Shown here one piece after another: positions 17,616 to 26,634 of a stretch of 64,000 nucleotides of DNA. Where the stretch lies: positions 1 through 64,000 of the forward strand of contig JAZQVO010000027.1 of assembly GCA_045631905.1 (NCBI GenBank), read 5' to 3'. Under the pieces are notes generated by a model. It was not told the DNA's origin. It did not search any database and worked only from the letters and a program-made list of their open reading frames with translations. Each line of letters opens with the position of its first letter. The stretch's first letter is position 1. The translations under genes and the position numbers were made by a program. Source of the stretch: HGM04593 sp045631905 (GTDB taxonomy: Bacteria; Bacteroidota; Bacteroidia; Bacteroidales; Bacteroidaceae).

Positions 17616-20016
17616 CGTCCCCTACAATAACATCGCACACCCCTATTGCAGTCTCCAGGTCCAAAGCCACCTCACAAAGAATATCCGTGGCCTCTTTTGC
17701 CGTAACAGCATCGAAGTCGCACCTGCGCGGTGTAATGAGCAGACCTGCCATGTCAAGAGTACCGGGGCTCACAAGACGCTGCTCCGCCGTTTCGCAACCA
17801 TAGCACTGCGGACGATGCCCGCTGCGCGGTATAACATAAACAACATACCCCTCACACCTATCATAATAAGAGATAACATTCATGCGAGGCTCCTCTTCGT
17901 TGCCCACAACAGGCAAAGCACCCACGAGAAGTTCCATAAGCACCACTGCATCGGCAACAGACCTTGCCGAAATTTTAAACAACGGCACCACATACCCCGT
18001 AACCAGATATAAAAGACTGCCAGGCAAGAGATGCACAGGGGTAGCAGTCTCTTCGATAACCTCGCTCCAAGCATCGCCCAAGAGAGGGATATCGGGCACA
18101 TTAACCGCCTGCAAATGAGCGTGGTCGGGAGCCGAAGCACCACATTTGGCACCATTATAAAAGAGAGCCATACCTTGCCACCCTCTTGCCATATGCAACA
18201 TGTCGGCAAACATACCCTTCAACAACTGCGGTGCATGCACCTTCGAAGCTATCGTAAAATGCGAAGGCAAGATGGGGAAAGGATTAACAAGGACCTCAAA
18301 AGAGCCCATCGACTCCAAGAAACCCTGCTCGGCAGGGCGGTTCTCAGCACAGAGGAAACAGGGACGCTCGGCAAGAGCCTGTGCATCGACCTTTGCACCT
18401 GTGGAAACAGCACGAGCACTGTTATATTGCAACAACAAGCCATTATCCAAGGTGCGCACCTCAACACCCTTCAAAGCATCGTAGCGCGAAGCGGCAGCGG
18501 GCCACACGCTCAACTGCTTTTCAAAAAAAGCCTTCAGCTCCTCTATCGATGGCACCTGCATACTCTTCATAAGCTCCACACGCGCCTTTAACTCGGCGGT
18601 GCGCAAAGAATCTTTGTAAAAATTATGAGCGTTCACCTTCTCGTGCGACAGAGCCGCGTCGGAGTTTCCTCCCCACCTGCGACAGAGATAAAGCACATCG
18701 TAAATGCGCCCTATGCGATAGTTACGCGACACCTGCAAGCCCACGGCATAATCCTCGCCATAGCTCACATTCGGGAAACCAATCTCACGAATAACCGGCG
18801 TGTAAAAAGCACGCGGAGCACCAAGACCATTTATGCGCAAAGCATTATTACGCCCATTCTCCTCGCTCCACTCACGATGGTCTATCACCCCGGGAGGCAA
18901 CGTGTTAAGCTCAAAATCACATATACGATAAGTACCCACCATCATAGCACACTGCTGTTTGTAGAACTCATCTACAATACGTTGCAAGGTCGAAGGCGAG
19001 CTGTAAAGGTCGTCGCTGTCGAGTTGCACCGCAAAACGACCGCAAGCCGGGCTGTTCACAGCCTCGTTCCAACAACCACCTATGCCAAGATCGGTACGTT
19101 CGGGAATAATATGCACCACCCTTTCATCGGCAAAAGCATCTATAATATCCTGCGTACCATCGGTCGAGTGATTATCAACCACAATTATATTAAACGAGAA
19201 AGATGTCTCCTGTTCAAGCACCGACCTCACCGCATCACCTATGGTCGATACACGGTTGAGCACCGGAATAATAACAGAAGCCTCCACAGGGAAAGAACCT
19301 GCCGACAGGTCGATACCGCGATACTTGCATGCCGGCAAGCAACCACCTATGGCAGAAAGGTGCGCCGTACACACCTTCTCCATCTCCACCTGCACCTCAC
19401 GTTGAGCAGGGTTCACATAATCAAACTGTTTCTCGCCACTCTTTCTCTTGTCCTCTTCAGGTTCGGCATACAAGAACTCGTTATAGTGAAAGAGAGAGCC
19501 CACACGGCTCAGCGCAAGCCTCAACTGATACAAACCGGCATATTTAAACATCTCTTTTGTAGAAGAGAGATACTCCTTTAAAGCTGTTGTTCTAAACAAC
19601 AACACAGAACCGAAGTCAAAATCGTTTCTTAGGCTACCCTCCTGATAATCAATAGTGGGTGCAGGAGTTCTCACACCATCTACAATTTTGTAATAATCGG
19701 CATACGCCATAGAAGCCGTGTCGGGAACGGCACCACAAAAAGCTTCCACAGCCGAAAGAGCTATCTCGGGCACACCTTTTGAGAAAAAAAGCACATAATC
19801 GGCAGTAGCCTCTTCGGCAACACGCAAAAAAGTCTCGGTAGCCGTGAGCGACCCCACCGCCAAACGTCTCAATTTAGGGTGCGAAGGAAGTTGAGCCTCC
19901 TCCCTGCCCATAACATATATATTATTCACCAAATGCGAACCTGCAAAATCACTCACCCACGAAAAAGAAAAATCCTCGTTCAATTGGGGCAAAAAGAGAT
20001 CAATAATCATTTTCAT
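17602..20016 (-). CDS. Fusion protein: GT-A-like domain, GT2 glycosyltransferase, DUF4922 (HIT/GalT-like)
   Basis: 804 residues from the ATG at 20016; an upstream in-frame start at 20094 would add 26 hydrophobic residues. The N-terminal third (to about 220) looks like a degenerate GT-A domain, with ADYVLFFSKG and ASMAYADYYK stretches. A complete GT2 domain begins near 247 (ASVIIPVLNR), with IIVVDNHSTDGT and the LDSDD metal motif. The last third is DUF4922; it carries a CFLCAENRP segment, NPFPILPSHFTIAS and the HxHxQ motif HAHLQ at about 632-636, as in GalT/Ap4A-phosphorylase enzymes. That suggests nucleotide-sugar phosphorylase or transferase chemistry joined to sugar transfer. It overlaps the SpoIID-like gene downstream. 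Confidence 0.8.
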   Translation of the reverse strand: MKMIIDLFLPQLNEDFSFSWVSDFAGSHLVNNIYVMGREEAQLPSHPKLRRLAVGSLTATETFLRVAEEATADYVLFFSKGVPEIALSAVEAFCGAVPDTASMAYADYYKIVDGVRTPAPTIDYQEGSLRNDFDFGSVLLFRTTALKEYLSSTKEMFKYAGLYQLRLALSRVGSLFHYNEFLYAEPEEDKRKSGEKQFDYVNPAQREVQVEMEKVCTAHLSAIGGCLPACKYRGIDLSAGSFPVEASVIIPVLNRVSTIGDAVRSVLEQETSFSFNIIVVDNHSTDGTQDIIDAFADERVVHIIPERTDLGIGGCWNEAVNSPACGRFAVQLDSDDLYSSPSTLQRIVDEFYKQQCAMMVGTYRICDFELNTLPPGVIDHREWSEENGRNNALRINGLGAPRAFYTPVIREIGFPNVSYGEDYAVGLQVSRNYRIGRIYDVLYLCRRWGGNSDAALSHEKVNAHNFYKDSLRTAELKARVELMKSMQVPSIEELKAFFEKQLSVWPAAASRYDALKGVEVRTLDNGLLLQYNSARAVSTGAKVDAQALAERPCFLCAENRPAEQGFLESMGSFEVLVNPFPILPSHFTIASKVHAPQLLKGMFADMLHMARGWQGMALFYNGAKCGASAPDHAHLQAVNVPDIPLLGDAWSEVIEETATPVHLLPGSLLYLVTGYVVPLFKISARSVADAVVLMELLVGALPVVGNEEEPRMNVISYYDRCEGYVVYVIPRSGHRPQCYGCETAEQRLVSPGTLDMAGLLITPRRCDFDAVTAKEATDILCEVALDLETAIGVCDVIVGDDEEC

Positions 20017-20135
20017 ATAAAAAAGTTTGAACGCGAAAATAATAAAAAGCCCATTATTACACAAAAACGGAAGAATAAAAAAAGCGGCGCGCAAATAATA
20101 TTATAAATAATATATAGTAATAGAAAATTATTGCC

Positions 20136-20143
20136 TATTTTTG
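20136..20143 (+). promoter_or_regulatory. Promoter -7 box for the rlmN operon
   Basis: TATTTTTG matches TAnnTTTG; no clear TTG lies at the -33 distance. A short hairpin GTGGG/CCCAC (20161-20177) follows in the leader, 16 bases before the rlmN start. Confidence 0.5.
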
Positions 20144-20192
20144 CGATAAAGAATAGTAGCGTGGGAGCAGAACCCACAGAAAAAAGAGAAGA

Positions 20193-21227
20193 ATGAGCAA
20201 CAAAAGATATTTATTGGGAATGACACTCGGCGAGCTGAAAGAGGCTGTGCGAGAGGCCGGCATGCCGGCCTTCACTGCAAAGCAGATAGCCGATTGGGTG
20301 TACAAAAAAAGAGTAAACAGCATCGACGAGATGTCAAATATATCGCTCAAAAACCGCGAAAAGCTCAGTGAGTTGTTCGAGGTCGGTCTTTCGGCACCGG
20401 CCGACGAAGCACGCTCGTGCGACGGAACCGTAAAATATCTATATGCGGTAGAAAACAACCACTATGTAGAGGCTGTTTATATACCCGACGGGGAGCGAGC
20501 CACCCTGTGTGTATCGTGTCAGGTAGGTTGCAAGATGAACTGCCTCTTCTGCATGACAGGCAAGCAAAAGTACACAGCAGGCCTCACCACCAACGAAATT
20601 CTGAACCAGATTTTCGCCCTTCCCGAACACGACAAACTCACAAACATAGTATTCATGGGCATGGGAGAGCCATGCGACAACCTCGACAACATATTAAAAA
20701 CGATAGAGGTTCTCACCGCCGACTACGGCCTTGCATGGAGTCCGCACCGTATCACCGTCTCCTCGGTAGGAGTGCGCAAAGGACTCAAACGCCTGCTCGA
20801 CTCGGGCGACTACCATATAGCCATAAGCCTGCACCACCCCATACCCGAAAAACGTAGCGAGATAATGCCTGCCGAACGAGGTTACTCGATAACAGAGATT
20901 GTAGAACTATTAAAAGAATACGACTTCAGCCATCAACGTCGCCTCACATTCGAATACATAGTGTTCAAAGGCATAAACGAGACACAATCGCATGCCCGCA
21001 AACTGCTCAGGTTACTCAACGGGCTCGACTGTCGCATAAACCTCATTCGCTACCACGCAATACCGGGAGTACCACTCGAAGGAGTAAACGAAGAGGGCAT
21101 GACCGCCCTTCGCGACTACCTCACAAAGAACGGGCTCTTCACCACCATACGCGCTTCGCGTGGCGAAGATATTTTTGCAGCCTGTGGCATGCTATCGACA
21201 TTAAAGAACGAAAATAAAAAACAATAA
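20193..21227 (+). CDS. rlmN: 23S rRNA (adenine-2503-C2)-methyltransferase RlmN
   Basis: 345 residues, full length for RlmN. The radical-SAM cysteines are Cys113, Cys117 and Cys120 (CKMNCLFC), and Cys332 near the end is the methyl-carrying catalytic cysteine. Also present are the GMGEPCDN glycine-rich block and SPHRITVSSVG. It methylates A2503 of 23S rRNA and, in some bacteria, A37 of certain tRNAs, using S-adenosylmethionine. It is the first gene of a plus-strand operon that runs to 27930; the next gene starts 10 bases after its stop. Confidence 0.97.
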   Translation: MSNKRYLLGMTLGELKEAVREAGMPAFTAKQIADWVYKKRVNSIDEMSNISLKNREKLSELFEVGLSAPADEARSCDGTVKYLYAVENNHYVEAVYIPDGERATLCVSCQVGCKMNCLFCMTGKQKYTAGLTTNEILNQIFALPEHDKLTNIVFMGMGEPCDNLDNILKTIEVLTADYGLAWSPHRITVSSVGVRKGLKRLLDSGDYHIAISLHHPIPEKRSEIMPAERGYSITEIVELLKEYDFSHQRRLTFEYIVFKGINETQSHARKLLRLLNGLDCRINLIRYHAIPGVPLEGVNEEGMTALRDYLTKNGLFTTIRASRGEDIFAACGMLSTLKNENKKQ

Positions 21228-21237
21228 AAATACCATT

Positions 21238-22302
21238 ATGAAAAAACTAATCATCATTATTGCGACAGCAATCATGGCAATATCATGTGCCAACGAAAAC
21301 AACATGTTCCTGCCATCATCGAGTGGCCTACCCTACGAAGTACTTGTGGTATGCGACGAAGACACATGGACAGCCCCTGCCGGTCGTGCCCTTTACGATG
21401 TGCTCGACACCGATATTCCGGCCCTTCCCCAGTCGGAACGTTCGTTCCGCATGTCACACACCATGCCCACCGCGTTCAGCCGTCTGTTAAAAACCTTCCG
21501 CAACGTCATCGAAGTAAAAATAGACAAGACACAATACACACAGACCAAGTTCAAGTACACCGAAAACAAGTACGCCGAGCCCCAAATGATAATGACCATA
21601 CAATCGCCAAGCCGCGAGGAGTTCCAAGAATATGTTACAAAGAACGCACAGGTCATCATCGACTTCTTCACATCGGCCGAGATGAACCGCGAGTTGCGCG
21701 ACCTTAAAAAGAAACACAACAAAGCTTTCCTCGACTCGACCAGAGCAAAATTTGGTTGCGAGCTACTCATACCTCAAAACATTACCGGCATAAAAGGCGG
21801 TGAAGACTTTTTGTGGGCATCGGATATATCGAACCATAACAGCAGTATCATGAACTTCGTAATGTACAGCTACCCCTATACCAGCACCGAAAACTTCTCG
21901 CGCGAAAACTTCATACACATGCGCGACTCCATACTCAAAGTAAACATACCCGGCAACCGCCCCGACCGCTACATGGCAACCGACACCATGTTTGTCGATG
22001 TATACGACACAGAGTTCCGCGAGCGTTACATGCAGATAGCCAGAGGCCTCTGGCAGATGGAGAACGACATGATGGGTGGCCCGTTTGTTTCGCACCAGCT
22101 TGTCGACGAGAAAAACGGCAAGGTAATTGTTGTAGAGGCATTTATATATGCCCCCAACCAAAAGAAGGGTAGCCTCATGAGAAAACTCGAAGCGACACTC
22201 TTCTCTCTCAAAATGCCTGCCGACAAAGATATCGAGAACAGCATACACATACCCGAAGTTATAGTTGAGAACAACATAGAAGAGAACAACACAAAAGAAT
22301 AA
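21238..22302 (+). CDS. DUF4837 family lipoprotein
   Basis: A 354-residue predicted lipoprotein: hydrophobic residues 3-14 then the lipobox AISC with Cys17. The body matches the Bacteroidetes family DUF4837: GLPYEVLVVCD near the start, FRNVIEVKID, and a region around 270-300 with GLWQMENDMMGGPFVSH. The function of this family is not known; the lipoprotein signal places it in the periplasm, probably on the outer membrane. It sits between rlmN and pdxA with gaps of 10 and 3 bases, so it is cotranscribed. Confidence 0.85.
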   Translation: MKKLIIIIATAIMAISCANENNMFLPSSSGLPYEVLVVCDEDTWTAPAGRALYDVLDTDIPALPQSERSFRMSHTMPTAFSRLLKTFRNVIEVKIDKTQYTQTKFKYTENKYAEPQMIMTIQSPSREEFQEYVTKNAQVIIDFFTSAEMNRELRDLKKKHNKAFLDSTRAKFGCELLIPQNITGIKGGEDFLWASDISNHNSSIMNFVMYSYPYTSTENFSRENFIHMRDSILKVNIPGNRPDRYMATDTMFVDVYDTEFRERYMQIARGLWQMENDMMGGPFVSHQLVDEKNGKVIVVEAFIYAPNQKKGSLMRKLEATLFSLKMPADKDIENSIHIPEVIVENNIEENNTKE

Positions 22303-22305
22303 CCT

Positions 22306-23406
22306 ATGAGCGATAAAAGAAAAATACGCGTTGGTATAACCCAAGGCGACATAAACGGAATAGGATACGAAGTTATATTCAAGACCTTTGCAGTGCCCGA
22401 GATGTTCGATATCTGCACCCCTGTGGTCTACGGCTCTCCCAAAGCCGCCGCATACCATCGCAAGGCACTCGAAACAGAGATAAGCTACAACGCCGTGGAG
22501 AACGACAACGACATACAGGACGGCAAGCTCAACCTCATAAACTGCAACAGCGACGAACTTCACATAGAGCTCGGTTGCACCACACAGGAAGCAGGCCAAG
22601 CAGCCTTCGAGGCGTTGGAGAGAGCCGTGAAAGACTACCACGAAGGCAAGATAGATGTTCTTGTAACAGCACCTATAAACAAAAGCACAATACAGAACGA
22701 GAATTTTAATTTCCCCGGCCACACAGAATACCTGCAGGAACGCTGTGGTGGCGAAGGAGAAAAATCGCTCATGTTACTATGTAGCGGCGACCTACGTGTT
22801 GCGGTTGCCACCTCGCACCTCCCTTTGAGCAAAGTACCCGCCGCCATAACAGAAGAACTTCTCGAGGAGAAACTCACAATACTGAACAGAAGCCTCATCG
22901 AGGACTTCAATATCGACGCACCCAAGATAGCAGTGCTCTCTCTCAACCCCCACGCCGGCGACAACGGCCTGCTGGGCAACGAAGAGATAGAGACCATAAC
23001 CCCCACCATACGCAAGATGAACGATAGCGGAATATTCTGCTACGGTCCTTTTGCAGCCGATGGATTCTTCGGTAGCGGGAAGTACGACTCTTTCGACGCG
23101 ATACTCGCCATGTATCACGACCAAGGACTTGCACCCCTGAAAGCTCTGGGCATGGACGACGGGATAAACTTCACCGCCGGCCTACCCGTAGTGCGCACCT
23201 CACCCGCCCATGGTGTAGCATACGATATAGCCGGCAAAGGCATCGCCGACGAGAACTCTTTCCGTCAGGCCATCTATTCGGCAATAGACATATACCGTAA
23301 CCGCACCATGTACAACGAAGCACGTCGTCACCCCTTGCGCAAGCTCTACTTCGAAAAGCGCGACGACAGCAACCGTTTGAACTTGCAACAGAACGACAAC
23401 GAATAA
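22306..23406 (+). CDS. pdxA: 4-hydroxythreonine-4-phosphate dehydrogenase
   Basis: 366 residues, slightly longer than E. coli PdxA (329). Conserved metal-binding histidines are seen in SHLPLSK, NPHAGDNG and YHDQGLAPLKA, and the N-terminal GDINGIGYEVI block is present. It oxidises 4-phosphohydroxy-L-threonine in the DXP-independent-precursor branch of pyridoxal phosphate synthesis, working with PdxJ. It starts three bases after the DUF4837 stop and is one base before the nucleotidyltransferase gene, so it is in the same operon. The link to the lipid-type genes downstream may be positional only. Confidence 0.95.
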   Translation: MSDKRKIRVGITQGDINGIGYEVIFKTFAVPEMFDICTPVVYGSPKAAAYHRKALETEISYNAVENDNDIQDGKLNLINCNSDELHIELGCTTQEAGQAAFEALERAVKDYHEGKIDVLVTAPINKSTIQNENFNFPGHTEYLQERCGGEGEKSLMLLCSGDLRVAVATSHLPLSKVPAAITEELLEEKLTILNRSLIEDFNIDAPKIAVLSLNPHAGDNGLLGNEEIETITPTIRKMNDSGIFCYGPFAADGFFGSGKYDSFDAILAMYHDQGLAPLKALGMDDGINFTAGLPVVRTSPAHGVAYDIAGKGIADENSFRQAIYSAIDIYRNRTMYNEARRHPLRKLYFEKRDDSNRLNLQQNDNE

Positions 23407-23407
23407 G

Positions 23408-24109
23408 ATGAAATTTGCAATAATAGCGGCAGGCGAAGGCTCACGCCTCGCAAACGAGGGAGTAAAATACCCCAAGCCACTCGTACCCCTGCAAGGCGTT
23501 CCTCTCATAGAACGCCTTGCAGGGGTGTTTGCACGTCATGGAGCAAGTTCAATAAGCATCATCATAAACAAACAACAACCCGAAACACTTGTCCACCTGC
23601 AACAACTAAGAGAGAGATACCCCATAAACATAGTTGTAGAGGACACCCCAAGTAGCATGCACAGCATGCACGCACTCATGCCATGGCTCGAAGGAGATGA
23701 GAAATTTTGCCTCACCACGGTAGACACCATCTTTCGCGAAGAGGAGTTTACACGCTACCTCGCCGAGTTTGAAAAGAGCGACAGCGACGGGCTCATGGCA
23801 GTAACCCCCTTTGTCGATGACGAAAAACCCCTTTACGTGGCAACAAACGAACAGCTCGACATAACAGCCTTTTGCGACAAGGCGGGCAACGACACACAAT
23901 ACGTTTCGGGAGGAATATACGGCCTCACCCCCAAGGCCCTGCTCACCCTGCGACGTTGCATGGAGCAAGGAGTATCGCGCATGAGAAATTTTCAACGCGC
24001 ACTCATAGCCGACGGCCTTCAACTACGCGCCTTCCCCTTTGAAAAGATTATAGACATCGACCATGCCGACGATATTATAAAAGCCCAGCAGTTCCTCGAC
24101 ACATTATGA
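23408..24109 (+). CDS. Sugar/polyol-phosphate nucleotidyltransferase
   Basis: A 233-residue NTP transferase of the GT-A-like nucleotidyltransferase family. It has the N-terminal AAGEGSRL loop (residues 7-14), KYPKPLVPL with the conserved lysine, a TTVDTIF acidic motif for metal, and a late IDIDHADD block. By family it makes an NDP-activated compound (for example CDP- or UDP-) from a phosphorylated sugar or polyol. No hexapeptide tail is present. Its stop overlaps the start of the ATP-grasp gene (ATGA), and the CDP-alcohol transferase two genes later is a natural user of its product. Confidence 0.85.
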   Translation: MKFAIIAAGEGSRLANEGVKYPKPLVPLQGVPLIERLAGVFARHGASSISIIINKQQPETLVHLQQLRERYPINIVVEDTPSSMHSMHALMPWLEGDEKFCLTTVDTIFREEEFTRYLAEFEKSDSDGLMAVTPFVDDEKPLYVATNEQLDITAFCDKAGNDTQYVSGGIYGLTPKALLTLRRCMEQGVSRMRNFQRALIADGLQLRAFPFEKIIDIDHADDIIKAQQFLDTL

Positions 24110-24927
24110 AAGTAACAACCATAGCCCGCAACCCCGCAAACTCGCCCGGCATGACCAACAGCGACGAAGCCATACTCGCACTCGTCGAGAAAGAGCTTGC
24201 AAGCATGGGGCACACCGTGGAACGCATCGGCGAAGAGCAGATACCGAGCGAAGATACCACTATAGTATGCCACATGTCACGCAACCTCGCGACACTTAAA
24301 ACACTGAAAGAGGCCGAAGCAAAAGGTTGCATCGTACTCAACACCCCCACATCGGTAGAGCACTGTTCAAGGCTCGAGCAGATGTTAAAATTACAAGAAA
24401 ACGAGATACTTCAACCACCTTTCAGCATCATCGCAAACGAGAAAGAGCTGTTGAACGCACCTTTCCCCGGTTGGTTAAAGAAAAGCGCAGGCTGGGTTCA
24501 ACACAAAGAAGAGGTAAGCTATGTCGCCGGTTACGACGAAGCAAGCAAGGCACTCAAAAAAATAAAAGAGTATGGGTGCGAGGGCGCAATATTCAGTAAA
24601 CACATCGAGGGCGACATAATAAAATTTTATGGCATCGAGGGAGGTTATTTCACCTACAGCTACCCCAACCCCGAAAAAAGCAAATTCGGGCTCGAAAAAA
24701 TAAACGGTACCCCCAAAGGATACATGTTCAACAAAGAGGAGCTACGCCAAAAAGCCTTCGAAGCCGCCAAGTGCCTCGGCCTTTCAATATTTGGTGGCGA
24801 TTGCATAGTAACTCAAAAAGGAGAGATATACTTTATAGACATAAACGACTTTCCAAGCTTCGCGGCAGTGCGCGAAACAGCCGCACACCACATAGCAAAA
24901 CTCATAGTTTCAAAAAAGAGAGAATAA
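24106..24927 (+). CDS. ATP-grasp ligase (RimK-like)
   Basis: A 273-residue protein with an ATP-grasp fold. Visible parts are GWLKKSAGW (about 125-133, adenine-binding lysine region), a SKHIEGDIIKFYG block (about 165-177) and a C-terminal GGDCIVTQKGEIYFID then INDFPSF, where the metal-binding acidic residues lie. The layout resembles RimK and glutathione-synthetase-type carboxylate-amine ligases, but the substrate cannot be told. It is translationally coupled to the nucleotidyltransferase (four-base overlap) and three bases from the CDP-alcohol transferase. It may attach an amino acid or amine to the head-group precursor. Confidence 0.8.
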   Translation: MKVTTIARNPANSPGMTNSDEAILALVEKELASMGHTVERIGEEQIPSEDTTIVCHMSRNLATLKTLKEAEAKGCIVLNTPTSVEHCSRLEQMLKLQENEILQPPFSIIANEKELLNAPFPGWLKKSAGWVQHKEEVSYVAGYDEASKALKKIKEYGCEGAIFSKHIEGDIIKFYGIEGGYFTYSYPNPEKSKFGLEKINGTPKGYMFNKEELRQKAFEAAKCLGLSIFGGDCIVTQKGEIYFIDINDFPSFAAVRETAAHHIAKLIVSKKRE

Positions 24928-24930
24928 GAG

Positions 24931-25881
24931 ATGACCGAAGAAGACAAAAAAATTTACGCAACATCAATGAAGTCACAAGACACCGAGGAGTTCCTCGACT
25001 TGTGGTTCTACCGCCCGTTAGGTTTCCGTTGCGCACTGTTTTTCCGCAACCGCGGTATACACCCCAACGTAATAACAATAATATCCATCTTTTTAGGCAT
25101 AGGAGCAGGGATAGGGTTCTACCAAGACAGCCTTCGCTGGAACATTCTTGGCATACTACTCCTAATGTGGGCAAACCTCTACGACAGCACCGACGGACAA
25201 CTTGCACGCATCACAGGGCAAAAGACACGCTGGGGGCGCATACTCGACGGCTTTGCCGGCGACTGCTGGTTCTTCTGCATCTACTTTGCCATAGCCGCCC
25301 GCGAAACCTTCGAGCCCATACCCTTTGCACCCGAATATCAATGGGGAGCAATCATCTGGGTGCTATGCTCCTTCTGCGGTTTCTGGGCACACGGTTCACA
25401 ATGCCAACTTGCCGACTACTACCGCAACATACACCTCTACTTTATAAAAGAGGAGAACGGACACGAATTTCATAACTCAGCCACCCAACGCAAAGAGTAC
25501 AACCAAACACCATGGAGCGACTTTTTCTGGAAAATCTTCCTTAACGCCTACGTTGCCTACGTCAAGAACCAAGAACGCATGACACCCAAATTTCAACGCT
25601 TCATCGCAACGGTACACAAACACTATGGCACCGACATACCCACAAAGCTACGCGAAGAGTTCCGCAAAGGCAGTCTGCCACTCATGAAATACACCAACAT
25701 ACTCACATTCAACTCACGCGCCATAACGCTCTGTTTCACCATGCTCACAGGCGAGCTATGGCTATATTTCATCTTCGAGCTTATGGTACTCATGCTCATA
25801 TTCATATACATGAGATACAAACACGAAAAATTGTGTAGCAAGCTAACCGAAAAAATAGAGAACGGCCATGAATTCAATTAA
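24931..25881 (+). CDS. CDP-alcohol phosphatidyltransferase family membrane protein
   Basis: A 316-residue membrane protein with about six helices. The family motif is present: Asp85, Asp88-Gly89, Ala92-Arg93, Gly102 and Asp106. The expected last Asp at 110 is Gly, with Asp111 next to it, so the final spacing is one residue longer than the textbook D-x3-D. The enzyme should move a phospho-alcohol from a CDP-linked donor to an alcohol acceptor (for example lipid synthesis). An extra soluble stretch (about 170-220) follows. It overlaps the HAD gene by 14 bases. Confidence 0.85.
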   Translation: MTEEDKKIYATSMKSQDTEEFLDLWFYRPLGFRCALFFRNRGIHPNVITIISIFLGIGAGIGFYQDSLRWNILGILLLMWANLYDSTDGQLARITGQKTRWGRILDGFAGDCWFFCIYFAIAARETFEPIPFAPEYQWGAIIWVLCSFCGFWAHGSQCQLADYYRNIHLYFIKEENGHEFHNSATQRKEYNQTPWSDFFWKIFLNAYVAYVKNQERMTPKFQRFIATVHKHYGTDIPTKLREEFRKGSLPLMKYTNILTFNSRAITLCFTMLTGELWLYFIFELMVLMLIFIYMRYKHEKLCSKLTEKIENGHEFN

Positions 25882-26575
25882 AGGAATAATATTCGACTAC
25901 GGAGGCACCATAGACACCAACGGCACACACTGGGGCGAAGTTATATGGGACGCCTACCAAGCCACAGGAGTAAATGTCAGCAAAGAGCTCTTCCGCGAAG
26001 CCTACATACACGGCGAACGCACCCTTGCCAAAGAGCCCATAATAAAACCCGAGGACACCTTCCACACCCTGCTGAAAAAAAAGACAGCCATACAGGCCGT
26101 ATATCTTCGCGACAAAGAGATTGACATAACCGCCTGCCACCAAGAAGCCATAACCAAAAACTGTTACAACAAAGTACTGCAAACCCTGCAAACCACATGT
26201 AGCATAGTTGAGAAACTATCGCAACACTACCCCATGGTGCTAGTAACAAATTTCTACGGCAACATGAACGTGGTACTCGACGAGTTCAAGCTCAAGCGTT
26301 TCTTCCCCAACATCGTAGAATCGTCGGTAGTAGGAATAAGAAAACCCTCGCCGGCACTCTTTGCCCTCGGAGTAGAAGCCCTCGATATCCCGGCCCCCAA
26401 CATTATGGTAATAGGCGACTCCTACCGCAAAGACATATACCCCGCACTATCACTCGGTTGCAAAGCCGTGTGGCTCAAAAACCGTTGTTGGGCCGACGAG
26501 GAGATAATACCCGGCTACGAACCCACAGCCATAATAGACACACTCGACAAAATAGGCAACATTCTCCCGATGTAA
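25868..26575 (+). CDS. HAD-superfamily hydrolase with altered motif I
   Basis: A 235-residue HAD protein with an alpha-helical cap (about 20-105). Motif I is FDYGGT: the nucleophile Asp10 is present but the usual second Asp (position 12) is Gly. Motif II is VLVTNFYG, motif III the Lys of RKPSP, and motif IV GDSYRKD. The second Asp normally serves as general acid-base; phosphonoacetaldehyde hydrolases have Ala there and remain active, so this protein may use a different mechanism rather than being dead. It overlaps the CDP-alcohol transferase, so a role in dephosphorylating a head-group precursor or lipid product is likely. Confidence 0.8.
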   Translation: MNSIKGIIFDYGGTIDTNGTHWGEVIWDAYQATGVNVSKELFREAYIHGERTLAKEPIIKPEDTFHTLLKKKTAIQAVYLRDKEIDITACHQEAITKNCYNKVLQTLQTTCSIVEKLSQHYPMVLVTNFYGNMNVVLDEFKLKRFFPNIVESSVVGIRKPSPALFALGVEALDIPAPNIMVIGDSYRKDIYPALSLGCKAVWLKNRCWADEEIIPGYEPTAIIDTLDKIGNILPM

Positions 26576-26634
26576 AAACGAACCATAAGAAGATAGAATA
26601 TGTTTTATAGTGGTAAACCATAAAAAAACCATCT

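Noticed and set aside
21763..22722. A 319-codon minus-strand frame opposite the DUF4837 and pdxA genes
   Set aside because: It is a shadow of two well-supported plus-strand genes, and its Val/Tyr/Cys-rich composition is typical of antisense frames in this genome.
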